Assembly (NCBI GenBank): GCA_964030785.1
Contig: OZ034969.1
Coordinates: forward strand, 35,448,601 to 35,512,600
Direction of reading: 5' to 3'
Length of the DNA stretch: 64,000 nt
Source: Siderastrea siderea
Taxonomy: Eukaryota > Cnidaria > Anthozoa > Scleractinia > Rhizangiidae
The position numbers were made by a program, and so were the translations under genes. The notes below the pieces were generated by a model. That model was not told the origin of the DNA. It worked only from the letters and a program-made list of their open reading frames with translations, and did no database searches. Positions 21,549-30,062 of this stretch are shown here, one piece after another; within the stretch, counting starts at the first letter, position 1, and every line of letters begins with the position of its first letter.

Positions 21549-22061
21549 TATTTTGACCAATGTTTGGGTGTAGGAGTGACGCTGCGGGCTTGACACCCTG
21601 GCCCTGTTTAGGACAGAAAAACGAATTGGAATGTCGATCGTACTGACCATAGCCGGTTGGGGAAGACGGGCATAACATTATATACCGTGCTTAGGGACAG
21701 AGACCAAAAACCGTATCCTGTCTAGCGGCAAACCCCAGTATAGTCCACATAAGGGAGTAACCCTCCCTTCCGGGCGGGGGGAGGGGGCTGGTGGTGTCGT
21801 GTTTAGCATGACGATAGAACGATGTAATTTCAGCCGCCGAAAATTGAACTTCAATGCAATCTTCCTTGGTAGCAGTTCGAGCGAGCGAGATGGTGAAGCC
21901 ACGCAGGCCCATGCGAGAACTCGCCCACATGATACCTTTTCTCGCTTTGCCATTTTAGCTAGCCCTTTTTTGGTTTTTGCGTCATGGGGTTGAAAGCTTA
22001 GACTCTTCTACTGAAAAAATGCCTAAATAATCAAAAATCAAAGATAAATATACTTTGAACT

Positions 22062-25000
22062 CTAGGCTTCCAACCTCACGACACAAAAACCAAATAGCAA
22101 AGCGAGAAAGGGTATCATGTGGGCGAGTTCTCGCATGTGCCCGCGTGGCTTCCGCGTCACGCTCGCTCAAACTGCTGCCAAGTAAGATTACATCAGGGGA
22201 AGTTCAATAATCACATCGTGCTATCGTCGATGGATATTGTGCTACAGTTGAGCGAGTTAAGGCTAAGCACGGCACTTCCCCCCCCCCCCCCCGGAAGGAA
22301 GAGTTACTGCCTAATGTGGTCTATACTGGGGTGTGCCGCTGGACAGGATATGGTTTTGGTCTCTGTCCCTAAACATGGTAAATTATTTTATGCGCATCTT
22401 TCCCAACCGGGTATGGTCTGTACCATCGACATTCCATTTCGTTTTTCTATCCTAGACAGGGCCAGGGTGTCAAACCCGCAGCGTCACACCTACACCCAAA
22501 CGTTGGTCAAAAGACCCTTTCTCCCCCCCACCCCACCCCCGGGAGCAAGAGGGCACAGGAGTAGCGCGACTCTGCAGAACCTAGATTAAGGGTCGCCGAG
22601 TGCTATGAAGTATCTGTGGCCAAAATTATCGAGCACAGTAATTCCAAAACAAAATGCAATAACATTACCTGCTCGGGCTAACAACAACTTGAATTCACTG
22701 TCAACGTCTTTATCTGCACTTAGTCCGTGCAACTGAAGATGCCGCGAGATGTGTCTTGTGCATTCTTTTAGGGAAACAACTTCAACGTAACCTGCAATCA
22801 GGCCGAATTTTAGCATCGCTCTCATATTCTCTTACGTTGGTCGCTCGCTAAAATAGGGCCTGATACAATCTCTCACAGAAGTTCGTGTCGGCGGCCAAAT
22901 TTTGACCGCGGGAATCTCGCAATCTGATTGGCCCTTTAACAATAGAGCTGTCAACGGAAGTAAATTGTCTACCAGTCTCGCTCACAATTTCGATCCGACC
23001 GCCATCGCCAAGGAACAACCAAGGAACAAGTCTGCCGAAGTAAAAGATGTTGCTCCAATAAATTCTCGTCGTTCTAGGAGAATTGTCACCATTTCTTTCT
23101 CTCCTGAGAATGGCGTTCGGTTTGACGCAAGCTGTCTCTTACCTGGAGCAGAGAAGTATAGCAACAGTGAAGTATGTATTCCGTTTTATCGCATCGTGTC
23201 TCGGAATTTTCATTTGATGGCTTTCAGCTAGTATTGATAACATGAACAGAGTAGTGGTTGTTTCCGCGTTTTACGAAACAAAACGAACATGTACAGCAGA
23301 CGAACAAGTATCTTTCGCCAAGAATGATCAACAAGTCAACCGATAATTCGGTAAACTTAACGGTAAACTGATGTTTGGCGAGAGCCGCAATCAAGTCGCA
23401 ATGACGATTTCAGTTTATATTCATTCATTGTGTAACACTTACGTCGTTTTATTGATCTCTGACATTGACATCAAAGGATCTGACTAGTTTTATAATAAAT
23501 GTTCTTCGTTTTAAAATTCGCTGCTGTTTAGAGATAAAATTCGCTGCTAATCTCAAATATTTATCACTTGTGGAACTAAATTAAATTACAAAATACTCCT
23601 TTGTTTATAAACGATTTTATTTATATCTTTACTAAAGAATGAAACTGAAGGTACTTCTCTTAATTGCCCAAGGTTTTTTACGCAGAAAATCGTTGAGAAA
23701 TGCGAAGAGAATATTTCCGGATACCACCTGCAGCACCTGAAATGGGAAAGGATTCAAGCATGCAGCATATTTTGGTACTTGGCAACCTCGTCGTGTTTTG
23801 AATTTTCATTCAGTTTCAGCTCAGACAGAACAACCATGTACAATACCAGAACCTTCAAGTTAGCAATCGTGTAAATTTGAGTGCTTGTGCCTAGAAGATA
23901 TCTCGTAGCCTATGATTTTCTTATTTTGCCGACATTTGCGTGACTTTTTGCGAATTGCCGTTATGGGAAATTTGCATACCGAGGATCGTGCAAGCAGAAG
24001 AAATTTTGATTGGCTATTTTGTTGAATGTCAATCAATCAAAAAAGTGGGCGGTAGACGTTCCGTAGAAGAATTGTATCAGGCCCTATTTTTCGTTTCGCC
24101 CGTCCCGCCTGAATGTTTCACCGAGCGAAACGAAAATAGAGCCTGATCGCAGGTTAACTTCAACGTGTCCTGGGTAACAACTGCTTAATCCACAGGCAGT
24201 GACCCTCTCCAGAAGAGTGGAAAAACTACACGACGCCATATATCAGTACTTACACACTGTGAATGTAACTTACTGCAATATTTATTTTATTTCATGAGCT
24301 GCAATTAAATTAGTAGTAAAATTAGAACAGCACGTACATTGCGAAATTACCGCGCTTTAAATAGAGAGAGTCGTGACCGTAAAAACTCCTGTGTGGAGCT
24401 TGTGCTAACATGTAATCCAACAAAGTACTAGCTATCTGTTGCAATTTTTTTTTCTTTTTAACTTTCCACCAAGTTTTCATCTCAAATCACATAAAAATCG
24501 AATACGTGACTCTCTCTGTTAGTGTGGTGTGACACGTGCGGGTCAGTGCAGCGGTCACCTGTCTTTCCGAGTATTCCTCTCGGCGATGAGTTTAAAATAT
24601 CTTCGCTCAATCAGGAAACTGAAAATTCGTTTGTTTACAGTTTGGAATGTTGTTCTGTTGTATTGTTGCGTTTTCGGTTGGCAAGGTAGGCGGCATAGTA
24701 CGTCGTTTCTCTGTGTTTTCGATGTTATCTTGGTTAAGTTGAATGAGTGGATTCCTGTCTTGTTGAAATGCCGTTAAAAATCTGCTTTGTTTTAACATAA
24801 TAAGACTCAGCAAGACTCAAGAAAGCAGAACTTTCTTTCAAAGCTCAGGAAAAACATTGTGCGTGCATGTGTAACTAATGGTGAGCCTATCTTAAACGGC
24901 CTTTGTAATTGTTAGGAGTATTCCAGGAATTAAATCTGTAATTTGCATATAATTCTACCCGCTCAGATCACTAAACAGTAAACATTTACTGACGGGGAAG

Positions 25001-25527
25001 TACTTGATTCCCAAAGCTGTAACTTTCCTGGGGAAAAGTACAATGACAGAGCTTTCTTTCTGTGTAGTCTTAATTATTGAACGATACATACCAGATGCCG
25101 TTTTAAGCTGCCGAAGTTGGCCTTCATTTTACCTTGTGATAAACAAGGTTAAGAGCGGCTCGATAAAAACGCCGCTTGAAAATGTTCGAAACGAAACATT
25201 GGCAAATTTTTTACACAGTTTTAAAGTAGAGAGGTTAGATAATGTTCGTGGTTTGTTTCGTTTTAAAAGAATCTTTTTTACGCTCTCACCGGCTTCCTAA
25301 AGTTGAGTGAGAAATTGAGCCGTTTAGAGACCCTAAAACCGCCATTTTATGCATTTTTCGAACTTTTTAAATTTTCGTCCGTTAAATAACTCGTTGGAAC
25401 TTTGGATTATTTTTTCTTGAATTAGCTTACCCAAAGGGATGTTTTGGCAAAATAAAAAAAAATTCGATTTTTTGTGAGTGTCTTTCGATTCTCGATATTC
25501 TCAGAAAATGGCTCTTAAATATTTTTC
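22062..25527 (-). repeat. Right arm of the large palindrome
   Basis: This is the inverse of 19795-21999, in two parts (22062-22788 and 24156-25527) separated by the 1.37-kb insert at 22789-24155. Outer end: 'ttctcagaaaatggctctta' mirrors the left arm at 19800-19830. A C/G-rich stretch with a 15-C run near 22278 mirrors the G-rich stretch near 21776. Total length exceeds the left arm because of the insert. Confidence 0.85.
22789..24155. mobile_element. 1.37-kb Mutator-like insertion with 11-bp target duplication
   Basis: The right arm is split here. AACTTCAACGT occurs at 22778-22788 and again at 24156-24166, while the intact left arm has it once (about 21164-21175, inverted). The insert begins AACCTGCAATCAGGC and ends with the inverse complement GCCTGATCGCAGGTT. 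A second inverted pair lies slightly inside: 'gggcctgatacaat' near 22856 and 'attgtatcaggccc' near 24072. Target duplications of 9-11 bp are typical of Mutator-like elements. The interior has a 109-residue frame (22902-23231) with no recognised domain, so it is probably non-autonomous. Confidence 0.82.
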
Positions 25528-25599
25528 GAATCAATGCTTGCTTTTCTATGAGATGCCATTTACTCATGATGTTTTTGAGATTAGGAAGAGAAGGGCGGT

Positions 25600-25770
25600 A
25601 TTCTGTGGATAGGATAGGATAAAGTCGCACTCGGGCCAAGGAGGCCCACACTGCCGGAGCTTATCCCGGTTCCCGTAGCACGAAGCAACTGAGAGTATTG
25701 CTACTCACCCCTGGACGGGATGCTAGTCTATGGCAGGGTTACCCCCCCCCCAGCAGTATGTAGCGAAGCT
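25600..25770 (+). repeat. Dispersed repeat segment, LINE/SINE-type
   Basis: A GC-rich block contains 'ccaaggaggcccacactgcc', 'acccctggacgggatgctag' and 'gcagggttaccccccc'. It is unlike its AT-rich neighbourhood. From memory, similar text recurs in many marine invertebrate genomes as part of retroposon 3' regions; this was not checked. Confidence 0.4.
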
Positions 25771-25829
25771 TCGTTTAAAGTTGTTTATTTTCTCTTCCAA
25801 TGTTGCTTTTAGAACAGTTTGTTTTTAGA

Positions 25830-26890
25830 AGGCTCAGGCTTCGCCTTTGATAAAGCATTTCCTGACCCCTTGAGGGTGGCAACAAGTGAAATGCGTGTAT
25901 TGGACGGCTTCCGTTGGTTTGAAATGTGTTCGTATATCACGAAATTAAATGAGTCTTTTTTTAAATCTTTCGTCCTTATATACATGTATCTTTTCCTGGA
26001 TACATGTGTACATGTATCCAGTGAATTTTATGGTCGGGGTGGTGAATATTCGCTGGTCCAGTGAGCAAATCTATTTCTTCTTGTTAATGCTCTACAATGA
26101 AAGTACATTATCGATGTATCTTCTCCACACCAGTGGTTTGTAGGGCCGGACTTTGGCTGTGATATTTGTCTCAATTGTTGCCATAAAAATATTAGCAACT
26201 GCGAAAGCCATTTTTATTCCGATTGCGGTTCCGTGTGGAGTTTTTTTCCATTGAATTGGAGAGAGTTCTCCTTAAGGATAAGTTCTAGCATCTCCTTGAG
26301 ATATCGACTTGGTATATGAGGTTCGTTTCCATAGCAATCTTCGTATGCTTTGAGTGCATACAGTGGTCATTCGTTCCTTCTGTGGGATATTTGTGTATAG
26401 GCTGGTTACGCCCGTTGAGGCCGCTAATGTGACATTTTCTGCGATCTTTGTTTTTTTCTATGAAGCTAATGAAATCTGTTGGATCTCTTAAAATTATATA
26501 TCTGTGTTTTAGCAATAAGTTTGAGGAGGGTTTCAACAAAGGATGGGATTCTCTCTGTAGGTTCTTCACAACTTATTATGAGTGGTCTCCCTACTGGTTT
26601 GGTTTGTGAATCGTTGCGGGGGTATAGAATTCTGGAATTCAAGGCGGAACTCAGACGTGAGGGATAGCCATTTTTTTGTTGTTGTTGTTGTAAAGTTTGC
26701 TGATTAGTTGGTTGACTTTTTTGTGGGTCTATACTACCACTGGCGTTGTCAAGGGCTTGTAGTTTCCTCTATGGTCTAGTTGTATCTGACTTTCTCTGAT
26801 TTATCTTGAATTCTTGTTAAACACAACAATAGAAGAGCCTTTGTCAGCTCGCTTTGAGTTGATTTCACTGTTTTGTTTTAGTTCTTTAAT
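25830..26890 (-). pseudogene. Penelope-like reverse transcriptase relic
   Basis: Minus-strand fragments in several frames line up as one reverse transcriptase. In order they read 'KRADKGSSIVV' (about 26850), 'RYIILRDPTDFISFIEK', 'TGVTSLYTNIP' (about 26400), and finally 'THFKPTEAVQYTHFTCCHPQ' followed by 'GVRKCFIKGEA' (about 25850-25950). The combination of 'SLYTNIP' and 'HFKPTE...YTHF..CHP.GV' is characteristic of Penelope-like elements (family knowledge). Many stops and frameshifts show it is dead. No GIY-YIG domain was found. It sits inside the 9.9-kb element. Confidence 0.65.
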
Positions 26891-27235
26891 GGCGTGACGT
26901 TCCGCCCTTGACAAGTTGTTTCTTGTTAAGTCCAAACGATTCGCTGACTATTAGTCTTCTTCACGGAGATAAAATTTCTATTACTTATTAAGAGGATATC
27001 TAAGTTGGACACTTAACAAACAAAAAAATTATAAGATGAAAAATAAGAAAGCCCTGACCCTCTCCCTGCTTACGAAAAAAAGAAAAGGTTCAGCTCTCCC
27101 CAAATGTCTTATTGTTAGGGATGAGCCTCCCCTCTGTAGCTCCAGCCCATCCCCATCAATAATCTGCTTGAATACACATGCCATGCATATTTAGACTGTA
27201 GACCTCTGATTTAGTACTTTGACTTTTCGTGCCAA

Positions 27236-27454
27236 CTGATATTACATTTTGCGTTTTTACAATCAGTGCGTTAGGAAAGTTATTACATTTTGTGTTGAAT
27301 ACTTTATTACATTTTGCGGCGATTATTACATTTTGCTTTGAAAAGTTATTACATTTCGCGTTGAATACTTTATTACATTTTGCGTCAATGTTATTACATT
27401 GTGTGGCGATTCTTATTACATTCTGCGGCGATTATTACATTTTGCGGCGTAACA
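27236..27454. repeat. Right terminal repeat array of the 9.9-kb element
   Basis: About nine copies of 'ttattacattttgcg' lie in inverted orientation relative to 17574-17790 and end 'gcggcgtaaca'. Open frames here (for example 27229-27480) are repeat artefacts. Confidence 0.75.
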
Positions 27455-28386
27455 ATCCGTCACTATTCACCTTACTTTGATGAATAATTGTTAAATAGCC
27501 TGTGTGCTGTGAACCAATGAGAAAACTAAAATTCAATAACCAATATTTTGAATCTAATAAAAAATAGATATTCCTGCCTTATAAATATTCCTTATATTAA
27601 GTTACTAATCAGTAGTACTGTTTATCAAAACATCGAGAACAACAACAAGCGATTGCTATCATCTGCTTTTAGTATATACCTAACAAGTCATTGGCCTCGA
27701 AAAATTCTGCAACAAAAATGACCTACAAAATCAAATGTAAGGAAAATGATATCTTCCTCCTGCGTATAAGAGAAGAGTATTTGCTGGACAAGTTCAGCGG
27801 AAACCACGTGACTTATACCTTTCTAAAATTGTACAATAACTTGCACCACGTATACTGATCTAGCCATACTATCTTACTACTATTAAAAGAAAGAAAGAAA
27901 GAAGGAAGGAAGGAAGGAAGGAAGGAAGGAAGGAAAGAAAAAAAAAACGACCGTGAACAAACGAGTCGTTCGTGGTGGCTCGCTGTTCAAATTCTGATGC
28001 CCTTGATCTGCAAGTTTACAACAGACTTTCCGTACATCATGTGACCATCGTTTTTCATGGCAAATGCATTTCGTTTAAATAAACTTGGGGAAGGCCTGTT
28101 GTGAAACTAGACGCCTTTTAGTTTTGCTGCTAAAAGGAATAGTAAAAAACTGGACCCTTGTCTTTGCAGTTCTAATCTTAAGATGTTTCCTTTGTGATCT
28201 TTCAGAAACTAAAGAAGAGTTAAATTGTAAAAAAATTTTACAACTCTCTTAAAAATTTGTTCAAATAATCAAACCCAAGAGGGAAACGTAGTTACTCTGA
28301 TTTGAAACTGTTCAAATTGTTGTTTAGATATCGTCACCGTAATCTTAAATCAATGAAGTCCTTAACTCTTTGTTTCTTTTCCCTAG
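27455..28386 (+). other. End of gene 1 last intron; microsatellite only
   Basis: Apart from a (GAAA)/(GGAA) simple repeat at about 27887-27945, this 0.9-kb stretch shows no gene, RNA or mobile element. It should be original intron sequence next to the PAN exon. It has no counterpart in copy 2, whose homology breaks off at 62028. Confidence 0.55.
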
Positions 28387-28643
28387 GCCCCAGTGCATTA
28401 TTTACCCCCACTGGTCTCGGTAAGGCCTTGGCTGGTCACGTGATTTTGTCAAAGAATGCTACTGACGTCACAGAGTGTATGAAGTTGTGCATGGTAACCG
28501 AGCAGTGCAAGTCATTCATTTTCAACGAGCAGCTAAAGAGCTGTCAAGTAAGCGGTTCCACAGCTGCGATGCAAAGGCTTCCCGACCAGGAAGGCTTCAA
28601 TTACTATGATCGCTATTCTTTCCGAGCTATGTCTCTTAAGTGA
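28387..28643 (+). CDS. PAN/Apple domain exon, C-terminus of gene 1
   Basis: The acceptor 'cttttccctag' precedes a phase-1 exon that fits the phase-1 end of 16906-17050. It encodes a PAN/Apple domain: 'LAGHVILSKNATDVTECMKL', then 'CMVTEQCKSFIFN' and 'LKSCQVSG', finishing YDRYSFRAMSLK with TGA at 28641-28643. The Cys spacing C-x3-C-x5-C and a later C, and 'CKSFIFN', are typical. A strong donor-like 'AA|GTGAGT' overlaps the stop. Splicing there would leave phase 2, which no later exon in the window accepts, so I favour a terminal exon. PAN as the last domain after four discoidin domains is the inferred architecture. Confidence 0.78.
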
Positions 28644-29115
28644 GTTTCCTCCAACCCCTATGGCTTATTACGGACTATTTTCTATTTGAGGACAGTTGAG
28701 TGAGAATGGGGAATTCGCGCATTTTTTAATTTTACTTTGCTGTTTTTTCTCAAACTTTTATGTCGTGACTTCGAGCTTTACATGAGTTTTTATTCATTAG
28801 CTTGCAACATGTTTCTTTGGTCCCTTTCGTTTTGTACGAGATTCATTTCTTGCGCAAAAGTTTTGGAGAAGTTTTTTTGGTATTTGCCCCACCCCACCCC
28901 CACCCCCATCAAAACTAAAATGGTCCCTCCCTCATCTCAGTTTGGTTTTTTTCTACGGGGATAGTCTTTTGTCACCTGCCGATATCTGTGGGTATTTTCT
29001 TTATCCTTTATAGCAATTTTCTGACCTTTGCGTGAGCACTGCGGTTTGCGTGATAGATGTTGGGGGGGGGGGGGGGGTCAAAAGATAAGTAGGGTGTTTT
29101 CCCAGTAATTCATTG

Positions 29116-29121
29116 AATAAA
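29116..29121 (+). promoter_or_regulatory. Candidate poly(A) signal for gene 1
   Basis: AATAAA lies 473 bp after the PAN stop codon and before the next gene's TATA box. It is the first such hexamer I see downstream. Two poly-G runs (29062-29077, 29254-29266) flank it. The stretch 28644-29479 contains nothing else recognisable. Confidence 0.4.
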
Positions 29122-29479
29122 AGTGTTTTTTAAAGGGCTAACAAAAAGCAGAGCTTGAGTATATATTTTCAGTCATATATCTCATGTCTGGCAATGGTAT
29201 TAAGGAAACCTACTTTACAAGATGAGAAGAATATTATGGGTTGTGGCGTTGCAGGGGGGGGGGGGGAGGATTTCCAAAAGACGGCGGAAATGAAATTGTT
29301 GACGCTAGACATGTAAAATACGACATTAAACACTGATGCTTTTTGCCGACATTTTGTGCTTTTCTGCCCCAAAAAGAGGGAAAAACGTAATTTCATTCAT
29401 GCTACGTATGACGGCATATAAGTTAAACGAGTGTAGTTCCTCCTGGCGTCACAATGATCAAATAAAGTAAGACTACCAT

Positions 29480-29720
29480 CTCGGACAGAGTTAGTTGATA
29501 CAAACGCGATAAGGGCGCATTTTTCTCGATTTCCCAGCGTCGCAAAAAGGCTTTCCCTCCCCTCCCCTCACTGAAGATTGGCCAGACTTTTTTTTGCGGC
29601 AACAAAGCAACTTTAATGAGGGGGAGATGGGAAAAGGATTTTCTTGTAAGTGATTTTCACGGTCCAAGTTCCCACCCATTCCGAAATGTCTCAACAGTTT
29701 TGTCCGAGACAGTAGGTCGC
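29480..29720. repeat. Dispersed repeat, inverted relative to a copy at 59928-60190
   Basis: 'gttgatacaaacgcgataag', 'ttctcgatttccc' and 'tgtctcaacagttttgtccg' occur here in the same order as in the inverse complement of 59928-60190. The copy there is absent from the matching copy 1 intron, showing it to be mobile. No coding capacity is apparent. Confidence 0.55.
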
Positions 29721-29938
29721 AACTCTCATCAAACTGACCCCTGGAATGGGGTGTGGTTGACAGGCTTTGTTGCCTGTCATGCAAATTTTGCGAAAATAGG
29801 TAGAAATTGTAAGTAGCAAAAGCCTTGATTAAAGCACTTATGTAACAACCAATAACGCTTTTCTAGTTCACGGCACAACGTCGTTTCTTAATGACAAAGT
29901 GCGATTTAGAACTTAGCACTAATCTTCCACGTGTGACG

Positions 29939-29946
29939 TATATATA
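29939..29946 (+). promoter_or_regulatory. TATA box of gene 2
   Basis: TATATATA followed by GG lies 32 bp upstream of the ATG of the signal-peptide exon. An E-box-like 'cacgtg' lies just upstream at about 29928. Short TATA-to-ATG distance implies a very short 5' leader, starting near 29970. Confidence 0.55.
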
Positions 29947-29977
29947 GGTACAAAAATTTAGGGGGTAAAAAGACAAC

Positions 29978-30062
29978 ATGTTTGACACGTTTTGTCCAAA
30001 AATCAAATGTAAGGTCTTTCTTCTGAACATTGTACTCAGTCTGCTACTATCCAGATCTTCAG
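29978..30062 (+). CDS. Gene 2 first exon: signal peptide
   Basis: An ATG follows a TATA box. The 85-nt exon ends 'AGATCTTCAG|GTGCAA' in phase 1, which suits the phase-1 start of the first discoidin exon at 35994. It encodes MFDTFCPKIKCKVFLLNIVL followed by SLLLSRSS: a basic N-region (PKIKCK), an 11-13 residue hydrophobic core and a small-residue cleavage zone, i.e. a secretory signal. The 68-residue frame simply reads on through the donor. No other exon with these properties was seen between the PAN exon and 35994. Confidence 0.65.

Larger units (their letters stand above)
19795..21999 (+). repeat. Left arm of a large palindrome
   Basis: Sequence from 'ctctttaagagccattttctg' (19800) to the region of 'gaaagctta' near 21993 recurs inverted at 22062-25527. 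Agreement is very high. For example, the 82-residue frame on the minus strand at 20543-20791 is identical to the + strand frame at 24529-24777. The arm carries a private SINE-like insert at 21396-21548. A spacer of about 60 bp separates the arms. Long, near-identical arms suggest either recent inverted duplication or gene conversion between the arms. Confidence 0.85.
17573..27454. mobile_element. 9.9-kb element with repeat-built terminal inverted repeats
   Basis: The left end TGTTACGCTGCAAATTG and the right end, read on the minus strand as TGTTACGCCGCAAAATG, are inverted. Each is followed by about 200 bp of tandemly scattered 'aaaatgtaataa' words (about ten on the left, nine on the right). 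No clear target-site duplication was found. Inside are a hairpin, a long palindrome, a Mutator-like insert and a reverse transcriptase relic. I recognise no transposase for the whole unit. It may be a very large non-autonomous transposon or a composite that moved as one block. Left-half sequence 17790-19790 has no recognised gene. Confidence 0.6.
1..28643 (+). other. Gene 1: secreted multi-discoidin/PAN protein gene, 5' end outside window
   Basis: Eight exons on the + strand form one consistent model: discoidin domain 2 (two exons), domain 3 (two exons), domain 4 (three exons) and a final PAN/Apple exon with a stop codon. Every two-exon domain starts in phase 1 (G|AA TGY), has a phase-0 internal junction and ends in phase 1, so whole domains can be duplicated without changing frame. 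The expected signal peptide and domain 1 would lie left of position 1, by comparison with gene 2. F5/8C domains usually bind phospholipid or glycans and PAN domains bind protein or carbohydrate. A secreted adhesive, matrix or immune-lectin role is therefore inference. Confidence 0.75.

Noticed and set aside
27229..27454. CRISPR-like array of regularly spaced repeats
   Set aside because: Repeats are degenerate, A/T-rich, irregularly spaced and inverted at the other end of a transposon-like unit in a eukaryotic genome.
27229..27480. 83-residue frame rich in repeated 'LLHFA' and 'ITFC' text
   Set aside because: It is the translation of the terminal 'ttattacattttgcg' array of the 9.9-kb element.
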